Shown here: positions 15,434 to 24,438 of the stretch, piece by piece
Numbering within the stretch: position 1 is the first letter of the stretch
How the letters are laid out: every line of letters starts with the position of its first letter
NCBI RefSeq assembly: GCF_024505145.1
Contig: NZ_JANIAA010000004.1
Span: forward strand, 1 to 64,000
Direction of reading: 5' to 3'
DNA length: 64,000 nucleotides
From: Streptomyces rugosispiralis
GTDB lineage: Bacteria; Actinomycetota; Actinomycetes; Streptomycetales; Streptomycetaceae
Position numbers and translations under genes: made by a program
Notes under the pieces: model-generated
Told to the model about the DNA's origin: nothing
The model's database searches: none
What the model saw: the letters and a program-made list of their open reading frames with translations, nothing else

Positions 15434-16228
15434 TCACTCGTCCCCGACGACCGTGACCTCGACCCCCTGGGCGCGCAGTGCCCGGATCTCCTCGGGGTTC
15501 GCGTCGGCGTCGGTCACCAGCGTCCAGCCGGGCGGCAGCCGTACCCAGGTGTGGAAGGGGCGGCGGCCGATCTTCGCCGAGTGGGCCAGGACGTACACCG
15601 CCTCCGCCCGGCGGGCCATCAGCTCCTTCAGCCGGGTCTGGCGCAGATCCGCCTCGCAGATGCCGTGTTCGGCCGTCACCCCGTCGGCGCCCAGGAAGAC
15701 CCGGTCGAAGGTCATGCGCTCCAGGGCGGCCTCGGCGAGCGGGCCGAGGAAGCTCTGGCTCAGCGGGCGGAGCGTACCGCCGAGACATTCCACCTGCACG
15801 GTCTCCACATCGGCGAGCTCCTGCAGCGCGGTGAGCCCGGTCGTGGCGACCGTGAGTCCCTCGGCGGTGCGCAGTTCATGCGCGAGCGCGCCGACGGTCG
15901 ACCCGGCGTCGAGCAGCACCGTCTCCCCGGCCCGCACCGTCGACGCCGCCCAGCGCGCGATGGCCCGCTTGGCCTCGAACGCCTCGCCGGTGCGCTGGCG
16001 CAGCGACGCCTCCGGGTGCGCCACCAGGGCCATCGCCCCGCCGTACGTCCGCGCCAGCCGCCCGTCCGCGGTGAGCTGGGCGAGGTCGCGGCGGATGGTG
16101 GAGGCGGTGACCCCGAAGGTGCGGGACAGCTCCTCCACGCTGGTCAGGCCCGTGGTCGTGGCCAGGTGGACGATCTGGTCGCGCCGGGCTCGGGCTCCGT
16201 TCACCGGCATGTCTTTCGCGTTCTTCAC
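15434..16228 (-). CDS. DeoR/GlpR-family transcriptional regulator
   Basis: 264 residues from the GTG at 16228; an ATG at 16210 (MPVNGARARR) is equally possible. The N-terminal DeoR helix-turn-helix is clear (RDQIVHLATTTGLTSVEELS, then GVTASTIRRDLAQLTADGRL, RTYGGA). The C-terminal sugar-phosphate sensor domain contains VLLDAGSTVGALAHEL, LGGTLRPLSQSFLGPLAE and FLGADGVTAEHGICEADL. Known relatives respond to phosphorylated intermediates. It is the last gene of the minus-strand group with PdxA2 and the DUF1537 kinase (41-bp gap), so it likely controls acid-sugar catabolism, perhaps including the divergent transporter operon. Confidence 0.92.
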   Translation of the reverse strand: MKNAKDMPVNGARARRDQIVHLATTTGLTSVEELSRTFGVTASTIRRDLAQLTADGRLARTYGGAMALVAHPEASLRQRTGEAFEAKRAIARWAASTVRAGETVLLDAGSTVGALAHELRTAEGLTVATTGLTALQELADVETVQVECLGGTLRPLSQSFLGPLAEAALERMTFDRVFLGADGVTAEHGICEADLRQTRLKELMARRAEAVYVLAHSAKIGRRPFHTWVRLPPGWTLVTDADANPEEIRALRAQGVEVTVVGDE

Positions 16229-16268
16229 CGTGGGCTCGGCCTCGCGTTCCTCAACGTGGCTCCCCGCG

Positions 16269-17324
16269 TCAGCGGGCGGGGGACGGCGACATCTCGGCGG
16301 CCTGCCGCAGCGCCTCGATCATGCTACCGGCGTCGGCCGTGCCCGTACCCGCGATGTCGAAGGCGGTGCCGTGGTCGACGGAGGTGCGGATCACCGGCAG
16401 CCCGACGGTCAGGTTGACCCCGGCCTCCAGGCCCAGCACCTTGACCGGGCCGTGCCCCTGGTCGTGGTACATCGCCACGATCAGGTCGTAGTCCCCGCGT
16501 CCGGCCAGGAAGAAGGCGGTGTCGGCGGGGAGCGGACCGCGGGCGTCGATGCCGTCGGCGCGCAGCACCTCCAGCGCGGGCACGATCTTCTCCTCCTCCT
16601 CGCCGTAGCCGAACAGGCCGTTCTCACCCGCGTGCGGGTTGATCCCGCACACCCCGATCACCGGTTCGGGGGTGCCGGCGCGGACCATCGCCTCATGGCC
16701 GCGGCGCACGGTGCGCTCGACCAGGCCGGGCTCGATCTTCCGTACGGCGTCGATGAGCCCGATGTGGGTGGTGACGTGGATGACCTTCACCGTGGGGGTC
16801 GCCAGCATCATCGACACCTCCTCGACCCCGGTGAGGTGGGCCAGCAGCTCGGTGTGGCCGGGGAAGACATGGCCGCCCGCGTGCAGCGCCTTCTTGTTGA
16901 GCGGCGCGGTGCAGATGCCCTGCACCTCCCCGCTCATGGCGAGTTCGGCGGCGGTCCGTATGTACTGGTACGCCGCGTCCCCGGCCACCGGGGAGAGTTC
17001 GCCCCACGGCAGATCGGCGGGGAGCAGCCCGAGGTCGATGACGTTGATCCGGTCCGGGGTGAACACCGCCTCGCCGGGCGCGGCCACGGTGACGACCTGG
17101 CACGCGATATCGCGCAGCCGGGCGGCCTGCCGCAGCCGCTCCGCGTCCCCGACGACCACGGGGCGGCAGCGCCGCAGGGTGTCCGGGTCGAGCAGTGCGG
17201 GGACGACCACCTCGGGTCCGATGCCCGCGCCGTCGCCCATGGTGACCGCGATCAGCGGAAGCGGGGCGGGACCGGTGTCCGCACCAGCGGCCCCGGTGGG
17301 GGCGAGGTGGGGGGAGGAGTTCAT
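16269..17324 (-). CDS. pdxA2: PdxA2-type 4-phospho acid-sugar dehydrogenase
   Basis: 351-residue member of the PdxA family (4-hydroxythreonine-4-phosphate dehydrogenase fold). Seen: VTMGDGAGIGPEVV at the N-terminus, CTAPLNKKALHAGGHVFPGHTE, metal-ligand histidines including GINPHAGENGLFG, and AMYHDQGHGPVKVLGL near the end. Its ATG overlaps the DUF1537 gene's stop (ATGA). Known: PdxA2 partners DUF1537 kinases in D-threonate/D-erythronate-type pathways, where it oxidises and decarboxylates the 4-phosphate to dihydroxyacetone phosphate. That pairing, not vitamin B6 synthesis, is the more likely role here. Which four-carbon acid is used cannot be read from sequence. Confidence 0.9.
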   Translation of the reverse strand: MNSSPHLAPTGAAGADTGPAPLPLIAVTMGDGAGIGPEVVVPALLDPDTLRRCRPVVVGDAERLRQAARLRDIACQVVTVAAPGEAVFTPDRINVIDLGLLPADLPWGELSPVAGDAAYQYIRTAAELAMSGEVQGICTAPLNKKALHAGGHVFPGHTELLAHLTGVEEVSMMLATPTVKVIHVTTHIGLIDAVRKIEPGLVERTVRRGHEAMVRAGTPEPVIGVCGINPHAGENGLFGYGEEEEKIVPALEVLRADGIDARGPLPADTAFFLAGRGDYDLIVAMYHDQGHGPVKVLGLEAGVNLTVGLPVIRTSVDHGTAFDIAGTGTADAGSMIEALRQAAEMSPSPAR

Positions 17325-19006
17325 GAGGTGACCTTCCGTTCGGTCGAGTGGGGGCGCAGCGCCTGGACGATGTGGCGCAGGGAGTCGGGATCGCCGAAGC
17401 TGCCCGGTCGGGTCACGACGGATCGCCCGTCGGGGGCGCGGAGATGGACGGCGCCGTGGTGCACCTGGCCGATGGGGTCGAGTTCGGTCACCGCCAGGGC
17501 GTCCAGCACCCGGCGCGCCGTCTCGCCACCGGTGAGTACGAGGTCGACGGCCCCGCGGTGCGCGGTGACGGCCGCGCCGACGACCCGGGCGAGCCCGAGC
17601 ACCAGCCGCCGCCCGGACACGGGCTCGGCTCCGTGGACGGAGGGCGGCGCGGGCCGGGGGGACGGGAGGGACACCGGCTGGTACGCGGGTGCCGGGTCCG
17701 CGGACCCGGGCGAGGCGCCGAGGGAGACGACGGTGACGTCGGCGGTCAGCGCGGGCAGCCCCACCGGTGGCCCGTCCGCCAACAGCCCCGCGAGCGGAAG
17801 CCGCTGATGGCCGGCCCCGTCCTCGACCAGCCGCCGGACCTGCTCGACGGCGGCGGGTTCTGCCGTACCCACGACGACCAGCACGGGCCGTCCGGTATGC
17901 GCCGAGGGCGCGGCGGCGTCGGGGCCGGCTCCGGTGTCCGTCGAGGATACGGCTGTTCCGGCCGTCGACGCGGCCGCCGACGGTGAGGTGAGGGCCGGAG
18001 CCCTGGGGGCGTCGGAGGCGCCCCGGCCCATGGCCTCGGCAGCAGCCGGGCCCGGAGCCGAGGTGGGACCGGTGGCGGTCTGGCCCACGGCGGTGGTGAC
18101 CGGACTCCCGGCGGCGGTGGCTGCCGGACCCGTGGCGGCGGTGGCGCCCTGCTTCACGGTGGTGGCGGTCGGGCCCTCGGCGGTGGCGGTGGCCGGACCT
18201 GTGGCGGCGGGCGCGGCCGGGTCCGGGGTGCCCGGGGCGGCCCGCGCTCCCGCGGCCGGAAGGGTGGTCGCCAGGTGGCGGCCCACGGCCAGGGCCAGGC
18301 CGCCCGAGCCGACCAGTCGCATCCCGGGGCCGTCGGCCAGGGACGCCCCGACGATCGCGTCGAGATCGGCGTCCGTCTCCGCGTCGCAGATGGCCACCCG
18401 TCCCGCCGCCGCGGCCGCGCGCAGGGCGGTGAGCAGGGTGGGACGGGAGGACCGTACGGTCGTGAGCGGGATCAGGGCGCTGGGCAGGCCGCCGAGCGCC
18501 TGGGCCACCGAGGCGGGCGGGGGCACGGTCTCGGCGCGCCAGGCGTCGCCCTCGTGGAGCGGCACTCCGCCGATGTGGACCACCCCCGAGCGCACCACGC
18601 GCCCGGCGATCGGCAGCGCGGGGGCGAGCACCACGCCCGTACCGTCCTCGGCCAGGGCGGCGATCTCGGCGGCGACATTGCCCCGCAGCAGCGAGTCGAT
18701 CTTCTTCAGGACGATGGTGTCCAGGGCGTCCCGTCCGTCCGTCCCGTCCGGCCAGGACATCCGCAGTGCTCCGCGGACCGCCTCCGCCGCCTCCGCCGCC
18801 GGGCGGTACCGGGAGTCCAGGTCCAGGACGGTCGCCTCGCCAACGTGGCGGGGGCGAAGGGCCGTTGCCATGCCACCAGTCCCCGGCCCCCCGAGGAGCA
18901 GCACCCGGCTGCGTGTTGTGCGCGAGCGCACCGCGGCCGCCACCTCCGCGGCGCCCGACAGGTCGTCCGCGATGGCCAGCAGTCTCCGGCTGGGTGTCAT
19001 GTCCAC
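17321..19006 (-). CDS. Four-carbon acid-sugar kinase (DUF1537) with long linker
   Basis: 561-residue kinase of the DUF1537 family that phosphorylates four-carbon acid sugars on O4. The N-terminal domain opens with LLAIADDLSGAAEVA and includes TIVLKKIDSLLRGNVAAEI, a signature of the family; the C-terminal nucleotide-binding domain has LVLTGGETARRVLDAL. GTG at 19006 is preceded by GGAGG at 5 nt; an internal ATG at 19000 is the alternative. Unusual: residues about 250-372 between the two domains are a low-complexity Ala/Thr/Gly/Pro tract (for example ATGPATATAEGPTATT), making the protein about 120 residues longer than typical relatives. It is translationally coupled to pdxA2. Confidence 0.9.
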   Translation of the reverse strand: MDMTPSRRLLAIADDLSGAAEVAAAVRSRTTRSRVLLLGGPGTGGMATALRPRHVGEATVLDLDSRYRPAAEAAEAVRGALRMSWPDGTDGRDALDTIVLKKIDSLLRGNVAAEIAALAEDGTGVVLAPALPIAGRVVRSGVVHIGGVPLHEGDAWRAETVPPPASVAQALGGLPSALIPLTTVRSSRPTLLTALRAAAAAGRVAICDAETDADLDAIVGASLADGPGMRLVGSGGLALAVGRHLATTLPAAGARAAPGTPDPAAPAATGPATATAEGPTATTVKQGATAATGPAATAAGSPVTTAVGQTATGPTSAPGPAAAEAMGRGASDAPRAPALTSPSAAASTAGTAVSSTDTGAGPDAAAPSAHTGRPVLVVVGTAEPAAVEQVRRLVEDGAGHQRLPLAGLLADGPPVGLPALTADVTVVSLGASPGSADPAPAYQPVSLPSPRPAPPSVHGAEPVSGRRLVLGLARVVGAAVTAHRGAVDLVLTGGETARRVLDALAVTELDPIGQVHHGAVHLRAPDGRSVVTRPGSFGDPDSLRHIVQALRPHSTERKVTS

Positions 19007-19079
19007 CGGTACCTCCTCGAATGACCATGACAGGCGGAGCGGCCCAACACCGTGGGCATCGCCTCCGTGGCCCCGATGA

Positions 19080-19136
19080 TGACATACGTTGCGCGAAGTG
19101 CGCGAGAAGTATTGCGTAAAGCGCGCAGTCATGTCA
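19080..19136. promoter_or_regulatory. Repeat-rich operator candidate between kinase and transporter operons
   Basis: The divergent region 19007-19255 holds TGACAT (19080-19085) answered by ATGTCA (19131-19136), with two TGCGCGA direct repeats and TATTGCGTAAAGCGCGCA in between. DeoR-family regulators often bind such repeated AT/GC blocks. It is the natural place for the DeoR protein to act on both directions; binding is inferred. Confidence 0.4.
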
Positions 19137-19255
19137 CGGTGACCGCCGCGACACTTCGACCCGTACGGCCGCCATCCGGGCGCCGCACGGGTCGAGCGAG
19201 CCGGTAGCTCGCCCCCGACACGTCGCTCGCCTCCAGGAACGCCGAGAGGTCAACG

Positions 19256-20830
19256 ATGACCCGTATCCCCTACGCTCCGGCCCTCAGCCGCCGGTCCGTG
19301 CTGCGCCTCGGAGCAGGCGCCTCAGCAGGTTTCGCCCTCGCCCCGCTCACCGGGTGCGCGGGCCCCACCGGCGCCCCCGGGCCCGGCGCCATCAGTCTCG
19401 GGCTGAACCGCTCGCTGGTCAGCCTGGACAACAAGCTCAACCAGTTCGACGCGGCGGTCACCGTGCAGCGCGCGGTGCGCCAGGCGCTGACCCGGATCGG
19501 CAAGGGGCTCCGCCCCGAACTCGTGCTCGCCGACCGCTTCGAGATGACCGAGCCCACCGCCTGGACGGTGCGGCTGCGCGAGGGGGTCCGCTACTCGGAC
19601 GGAAATCCGGTCACCGTCAAGGACGTCTCGACCGCGCTGAAGATGTACGCGGGCGTCAACGGCTCGTTCATCGTCGGCCTCTTCCCCGAGATGCCCACCG
19701 TCGAGCCGGTCGACGAGCGCACCTTCCGGCTGCACACCAAGCGCCCGGTCCCCATCCTCGACCAGCTGATGGCCAACATCCTGATCAGCCCGGCCGCCGG
19801 GAACCGGCCCGAGGAGCTGTCCGGCGGGCCGGGCTCCGGGCCGTACGTGGTCACCTCGGCCAACTCCGGCACCGGCGAGTACACCCTCGCCGTCAACCCC
19901 CGGTACTGGGGCCGCCGCCCCACCGTGGACCGGGTCCGGGTGCGCTTCGTGCCCGAGGAGTCCAGCCGCGTCGTCGCCGTGCGCAGCGGTGAGCTGGACG
20001 TCATCGACACCATCACCCCCGACTCCGCCGAGCAGCTCAAGGGGCTGCCGGGGGTGCGCCTGGACCGCACCTCGGGCACCCGCGTCAACCAGCTGTTCTT
20101 CAACTTCCGCAAGCCACGCGGACATCCGCTGGCCGATGCCCGGGTGCGCGAGGCGCTCAGCTACGCCATCGACGGCGAGGCCCTGGTGCGCGATGTGCTC
20201 ACCGACTCGGCCCAGCAGGCCGAGGGCGTCGTCCCGCTCGCCCTCAAGGGGGCCGTACGCACCGGGGCTTATGTCCACGACCCCGGCGAGGCCCGCAAGC
20301 GCCTCGCCGCGCTGGGCGCGAGCGATCTCAAGGTGAAGATCATCTGGGAGTCGGGCGAGTTCCCCGCGGACACCTCGGTGATGGAGGCCGTGCTGGAGAT
20401 GCTGCGCGGGGTCGGCGTCCGCGCCAGCCTCCAGCAGTTCGAACCGGGCGGCGACATCCAGCAGTGGCGGCAGGGCCGCCGCGGCGACTGGGACGTCCTC
20501 GGCAACGGCTTCTCCGTCCCCACCGGCCACGCCTCCACCAGCCTCCAGGGCATGTACGGCGGCACCCCGGAGAAGGAGCGGACACGGGACACCTACCAGG
20601 GCTATGTCTTCCCCCGGATCGCCACCCGGCTGGCCGAGGCCTCCGCCGAAACCGACGAGAAGACGCGGAACGAGCGGCTCGCCGCCGTCCAGAAGCAGAT
20701 CTGGGACACCCGCCCCTGCCTGTGGGCCTTCGTCCCCGATGTGGTGCTGGCCCGCCGCACCCGGGTGCGCGATGTGGGCCTGCTCCAGCTCAACTCCTAC
20801 GACCTCGCCGCCGTGCGTCTGGAGGGCTGA
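19256..20830 (+). CDS. ABC transporter substrate-binding lipoprotein (SBP family 5)
   Basis: 524-residue extracytoplasmic binding protein of the oligopeptide/dipeptide (DppA/OppA, SBP_bac_5) family. The N-terminus is a twin-arginine lipoprotein signal: SRRSVLRLGAGA followed by a lipobox ending in LTGC (Cys34). Family features include TAWTVRLREGVRYSDGNPVT and ARVREALSYAIDGEAL. First gene of a five-gene transporter unit; the permease start is 3 nt after its stop. Family members bind peptides, nickel or oligosaccharides and other glycans. Linkage to acid-sugar and sialidase-like genes favours a carbohydrate-derived ligand (inference). Confidence 0.94.
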   Translation: MTRIPYAPALSRRSVLRLGAGASAGFALAPLTGCAGPTGAPGPGAISLGLNRSLVSLDNKLNQFDAAVTVQRAVRQALTRIGKGLRPELVLADRFEMTEPTAWTVRLREGVRYSDGNPVTVKDVSTALKMYAGVNGSFIVGLFPEMPTVEPVDERTFRLHTKRPVPILDQLMANILISPAAGNRPEELSGGPGSGPYVVTSANSGTGEYTLAVNPRYWGRRPTVDRVRVRFVPEESSRVVAVRSGELDVIDTITPDSAEQLKGLPGVRLDRTSGTRVNQLFFNFRKPRGHPLADARVREALSYAIDGEALVRDVLTDSAQQAEGVVPLALKGAVRTGAYVHDPGEARKRLAALGASDLKVKIIWESGEFPADTSVMEAVLEMLRGVGVRASLQQFEPGGDIQQWRQGRRGDWDVLGNGFSVPTGHASTSLQGMYGGTPEKERTRDTYQGYVFPRIATRLAEASAETDEKTRNERLAAVQKQIWDTRPCLWAFVPDVVLARRTRVRDVGLLQLNSYDLAAVRLEG

Positions 20831-20833
20831 GCC

Positions 20834-21763
20834 GTGACGCGCTATCTGATACGCCGCCTGGGCCAGAGCGTCCTGACCGTCTTCCTGACCCTCTCCACCG
20901 TCTTCATCCTGGTCCGCATGGCCCCCGGCGACCCCGCCGCCGCCCTGGCCGGGCCCAACCCCTCCACCGCGGACCTCGCCCGGATCCGGGAGCAGTTCGG
21001 CCTCGACCGCGGACTGCTCACCCAGTACGGGCTCTTCCTGCGCGATCTGTTCACCGGCGACCTCGGCACCAGCTACTCCTTCCACGCGCCCGCCCTGGAC
21101 GTGGTGCTGGACCGGGTGCCGTACACCATCACCCTCTCCCTCTCCGCGATCGCCCTCACCACCGTGGTGGCCGTGCCGCTGGGCGTGTGGATGGCCCGCC
21201 GCGCCGACACCAAGCGGGAGCTGGGCGCCAATGTGCTGACCATCGCCGGGCAGTCCATGCCGGACTTCTGGATCGGCGTGATGCTGCTGACCCTCTTCGC
21301 CGTGGCCGTCCCGGTGCTGCCCGCATCCGGCTTCACCACCTGGGGCGGACTGATCCTGCCCACCGTGACCGTGGCGATCCTCCAGATGGCGCTGATCTCC
21401 CGGCTGGTCCGCCGGGAGATGGTGGCGGCGCTCGCCTCGCCGTACGTCACCGTCGCCCGCTCCCGCGGAGTCTCGACCCGCGTACTGACCTGGCGCTACG
21501 CCATGGGCAACTCCGCCATCCCGGTGCTCACCGCGCTCGGCACCCGATTCGCCGCGATGCTCAACGGCGTCGTGGTGGTCGAGGTGGTGTTCGGCTGGCC
21601 CGGGGTCGGCTCGCTGGTCGTCCGCGCCCTGGAGACCCGCGACTATCCGCTGATCCAGGCGACCGTGCTGGTCACCGCCGCGCTGGCGGTCCTCGTCCAA
21701 CTCCTCATCGACCTGGCCTACCCGCTGCTCGACCCGCGGGTACGCCTGGGAAAGGCGGCCTGA
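20834..21763 (+). CDS. ABC transporter permease (DppB type)
   Basis: 309 residues from GTG 20834. The N-terminal TM segment with YLIRRLGQSVLTVFLTLSTV and the APGDPAAAL motif are typical of DppB/OppB; the EAA-like loop is in the last third (YVTVARSRGVSTRVLTWRYAMGN) followed by GVVVVEVVFGWPGVGSLV. About six membrane helices. It forms the channel with the next permease and is the second gene of the operon. Confidence 0.94.
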   Translation: MTRYLIRRLGQSVLTVFLTLSTVFILVRMAPGDPAAALAGPNPSTADLARIREQFGLDRGLLTQYGLFLRDLFTGDLGTSYSFHAPALDVVLDRVPYTITLSLSAIALTTVVAVPLGVWMARRADTKRELGANVLTIAGQSMPDFWIGVMLLTLFAVAVPVLPASGFTTWGGLILPTVTVAILQMALISRLVRREMVAALASPYVTVARSRGVSTRVLTWRYAMGNSAIPVLTALGTRFAAMLNGVVVVEVVFGWPGVGSLVVRALETRDYPLIQATVLVTAALAVLVQLLIDLAYPLLDPRVRLGKAA

Positions 21764-21764
21764 G

Positions 21765-22694
21765 ATGCAAGGCGCCCTCGAACCCCCGGCCGCCACCGAG
21801 GCCGGCCCCGTGACCCGCCCCAGCGCGGTCACCGCCAGGGATCTGGCCCGCGCCACCGCCACCCGGCGCCGCCGCAGCGCGAGCCTGAAGCTGTGGACGG
21901 GCGCGGTGTGCACCCTGCTGGTCGTGGTGCCCGTGGCCCTCGCCCAGGTGCTGCCCCTGCCCGGCGCGGGCGACCAGGACCTCTCCAAGCGCAGGCTCGC
22001 CCCGCTGACCGACGGCCATCTCTTCGGCACCGACCAGCTCGGCCGCGATGTGCTCTCGCGGGTGCTGCACGGTGGCCAGGTGTCCCTGACGGTCGGGGTG
22101 CTCGCCGTCGTCGTCTCCGGCCTCATCGGCATCGTGGCGGGCGCCGCCGCCGGGTACTACGGCCGCTGGGTGGACGCCGTCGTCTCCCGGTTGCTGGAGG
22201 CCCAGATGTCGCTGCCGCTGCTGATGATGCTGCTGCTCGTCGTGGCCCTCTTCGGCCCCTCCGTCACCGTCATCACCTGCGTCATCGCCATCGCCCAGTG
22301 GCCCGAGGTGGCCCGGCTGACCCGGTCGCTGGTGCTGGTCGAGCGGGAGAAGCCGTATGTGGCCGCGGCCCAGGTGCTGGGGCTGCCCCGGATCGCCATC
22401 CTGGCCCGCCATGTCATCCCCAACATCGTCCGCCAGGCCTCGCTCGTGGTCCTGCTGCTGCTCGCCCAGGCGGTGCTGCTGGAGAGCGCGCTCAGCTACC
22501 TCGGCGCGGGCCCCCAGCGGCCGTTCGCCACCTGGGGCCGGATCATCTCCGACGGCCAGGACTACATCACCACCTCGTGGTGGCTGGTGACCCTGCCCGG
22601 CCTCGTCATCGTGCTGCTGGTGGTCGGGGTCAACCTGCTGGGCGACGGACTGCGCGACCGCACCCGACGGCGTACGACGGAGGGCTCCCGATGA
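21765..22694 (+). CDS. ABC transporter permease (DppC type)
   Basis: 309 residues; the ATG lies 1 nt after the preceding stop. The DppC/OppC signature is HLFGTDQLGRDVLSRVLHGG after the first membrane segment; the EAA loop is YVAAAQVLGLPRIAILARHVIPN. The N-terminal 40 residues are a basic cytoplasmic tail (ATRRRRSASLKL). It pairs with the DppB-type permease. Its last codon overlaps the next start (ATGA). Confidence 0.94.
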   Translation: MQGALEPPAATEAGPVTRPSAVTARDLARATATRRRRSASLKLWTGAVCTLLVVVPVALAQVLPLPGAGDQDLSKRRLAPLTDGHLFGTDQLGRDVLSRVLHGGQVSLTVGVLAVVVSGLIGIVAGAAAGYYGRWVDAVVSRLLEAQMSLPLLMMLLLVVALFGPSVTVITCVIAIAQWPEVARLTRSLVLVEREKPYVAAAQVLGLPRIAILARHVIPNIVRQASLVVLLLLAQAVLLESALSYLGAGPQRPFATWGRIISDGQDYITTSWWLVTLPGLVIVLLVVGVNLLGDGLRDRTRRRTTEGSR

Positions 22695-23575
22695 GCGACC
22701 CGACGAGCACTCCGACGAGCACTCCGACGGGCGCCCCGGCGAGCGGCCCGCTGCTGGAGGTCGAGGACCTGCAGATCGAGCTGATCACCGACCGCGGTGT
22801 GGTGCGCGCGGTCGACGGGGTCGGCTTCACCATCGCCCCCGGCGAGACGGTGACCATCATCGGCGAGTCCGGCTCCGGCAAGTCCACCACCGCGATGGGG
22901 CTGCTGCGGCTGCTGCCCGAAGGGCTCGCCGTCCTCTCCGGAACGGCCCGGATCTTCGGCGCCGACGTCATCGCCGACGCCACCGCCGCCGGGCGGATCC
23001 GCGGCCGCGGCGTCTCCCTGATCCCCCAGGACCCGATGACCGCGCTCAGCCCGGTGCACACCATCGGCCGCCAGCTGGGCGAGGCGCTCCGGCTGCGCCA
23101 CCCGGGGATGTCCCGCGCCGACGCCCGCGAAAAGGGCGTCGAACTGCTCGGCCGGGTGCGGATCCCCCGCCCCGAGACCCGCTGGGGCGCCTACCCCCAC
23201 CAGTTCTCCGGCGGCATGCTCCAACGCGTCCTCATCGCCGTCGCGCTGGCCGCCGAGCCCCGGCTGCTGGTGGCCGACGAACCGACCTCGGCGCTCGACG
23301 TCACCGTCCAGGCGGGCGTCCTGGACCTGCTGATGGAGCTGCAGGAACGTACCGGCATCGGCATCCTGATGATCACCCACGACCTGGGGGTGGCCCGGCT
23401 GGTCTCCGACCGCATCCACGTCATGCGCGACGGCCGTTTCGTGGAGTCGGGGCCGGTGGAACAGATCGTGGACCACCCCCGCGAGCGGTACACCCGCGAT
23501 CTGCTGGCCGCCGTGCCCACCCTGGGCCCCTGGGACGAGACCCCCGCGGCCGCCGTCACCGAGGAGGCGCTGTGA
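22691..23575 (+). CDS. ABC transporter ATP-binding protein (DppD type)
   Basis: 294-residue ATPase. Walker A is GESGSGKST, the signature is FSGGMLQR, Walker B is LLVADEPTSALD, and the H-loop is MITHDLG. I chose the ATG at 22691 overlapping the previous stop; longer frames to the left are shadows of the permease gene. The first residues, TSTPTSTPTGAP, come from a duplicated 12-bp DNA unit (GACGAGCACTCC) and vary in such proteins. It energises import with the following ATPase. Confidence 0.94.
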   Translation: MSDPTSTPTSTPTGAPASGPLLEVEDLQIELITDRGVVRAVDGVGFTIAPGETVTIIGESGSGKSTTAMGLLRLLPEGLAVLSGTARIFGADVIADATAAGRIRGRGVSLIPQDPMTALSPVHTIGRQLGEALRLRHPGMSRADAREKGVELLGRVRIPRPETRWGAYPHQFSGGMLQRVLIAVALAAEPRLLVADEPTSALDVTVQAGVLDLLMELQERTGIGILMITHDLGVARLVSDRIHVMRDGRFVESGPVEQIVDHPRERYTRDLLAAVPTLGPWDETPAAAVTEEAL

Positions 23576-24438
23576 CCCCCACCCCCCTGCTGGCCGTCGA
23601 GGACCTGGTGGTCGAATACCCGGTCGCCGGTGGTGTCTTCCGCGCGGTGGACGGCGTCAGCTTCGCCGTCCCGCCCGGCGGGGCGCTCGGCGTCGTCGGC
23701 GAGTCCGGCTGCGGCAAGTCCACCATCGCCCGCTCCATCGTCCGGCTGCTGCGCCCCGCCCGGGGCCGGATCCTGCTCGACGGAACCGATATCGCGGGCC
23801 TGCCCGAACGGCGGCTGCGCCCGCTGCGCAAGCGGGTGCAGATGGTCTTCCAGGATCCGTACGGCTCGCTGGACCCGCATCTGACGGCCGAGGAGATCGT
23901 GGCCGAGCCGCTGCGGCTGAACGGCATGCGCTCCGGGGCCGAACGCGCCCGCCGCGTCGCCGCACTCATCGACCAGGTCGGGCTGCCCGCCGGTGCGCTC
24001 CAGCGCCGCCCGGCCGAGTTCTCCGGCGGCCAGCGCCAGCGGATCGGCATCGCCCGCGCCCTGGCCAGCGGCCCCGAGCTGCTGGTGTGCGACGAGGCCA
24101 CCTCCGCGCTGGACGTCTCCGTACAGGCCCAGGTGCTGGGGCTGCTGCGGGAGCTCCAGGCCGAACAGGGGCTCGCCTACATCGTCATCTCCCACAACCT
24201 CGGCGTGGTCCGCGAGATCAGCTCCGAGGTGGTGGTGATGCGCGCCGGGAGGATCATCGAGTCCGGGCCCACCGGCACCGTGCTCTCCGCGCCCGCCGAG
24301 CCCTACACCCGGGCGCTGCGACGGGCGGCGCTGGACCCGACGACCATGCGGGGACGCAAACCGCGCGCCCTCGTGTCCGCGATCGCGACCGACCGGGAGC
24401 CCGTCGCGGCCGATCAGGAACCAGGAGCGACGCGGTGA
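23572..24438 (+). CDS. ABC transporter ATP-binding protein (DppF type)
   Basis: 288 residues from the GTG at 23572, overlapping the previous stop. Walker A is GESGCGKST, the signature FSGGQRQR, and Walker B LLVCDEATSALD. The Q-loop region MVFQDPYGSLDPHLTAEEI is typical of DppF/OppF proteins. The C-terminal extension after PAEPYTRALRRAALDP matches the oligopeptide-type ATPases. It completes a canonical five-component importer and overlaps the aldo/keto reductase by GTGA. Confidence 0.94.
   Translation: MTPTPLLAVEDLVVEYPVAGGVFRAVDGVSFAVPPGGALGVVGESGCGKSTIARSIVRLLRPARGRILLDGTDIAGLPERRLRPLRKRVQMVFQDPYGSLDPHLTAEEIVAEPLRLNGMRSGAERARRVAALIDQVGLPAGALQRRPAEFSGGQRQRIGIARALASGPELLVCDEATSALDVSVQAQVLGLLRELQAEQGLAYIVISHNLGVVREISSEVVVMRAGRIIESGPTGTVLSAPAEPYTRALRRAALDPTTMRGRKPRALVSAIATDREPVAADQEPGATR

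Noticed and set aside
16269..17324. Vitamin B6 biosynthetic PdxA
   Set aside because: The gene is translationally coupled to a DUF1537 kinase and a DeoR regulator, the context of acid-sugar catabolism; actinobacteria normally make B6 by the PdxS/T route.
14772..17807. 1,011-codon open frame on the plus strand
   Set aside because: Antisense to the proline-rich, DeoR, PdxA2 and kinase genes, all with clear motifs; no domain in the frame.
19322..22132. 936-codon open frame opposite the transporter genes
   Set aside because: Shadow of the SBP and permease genes, with low-complexity Gly/His/Ala/Glu composition.
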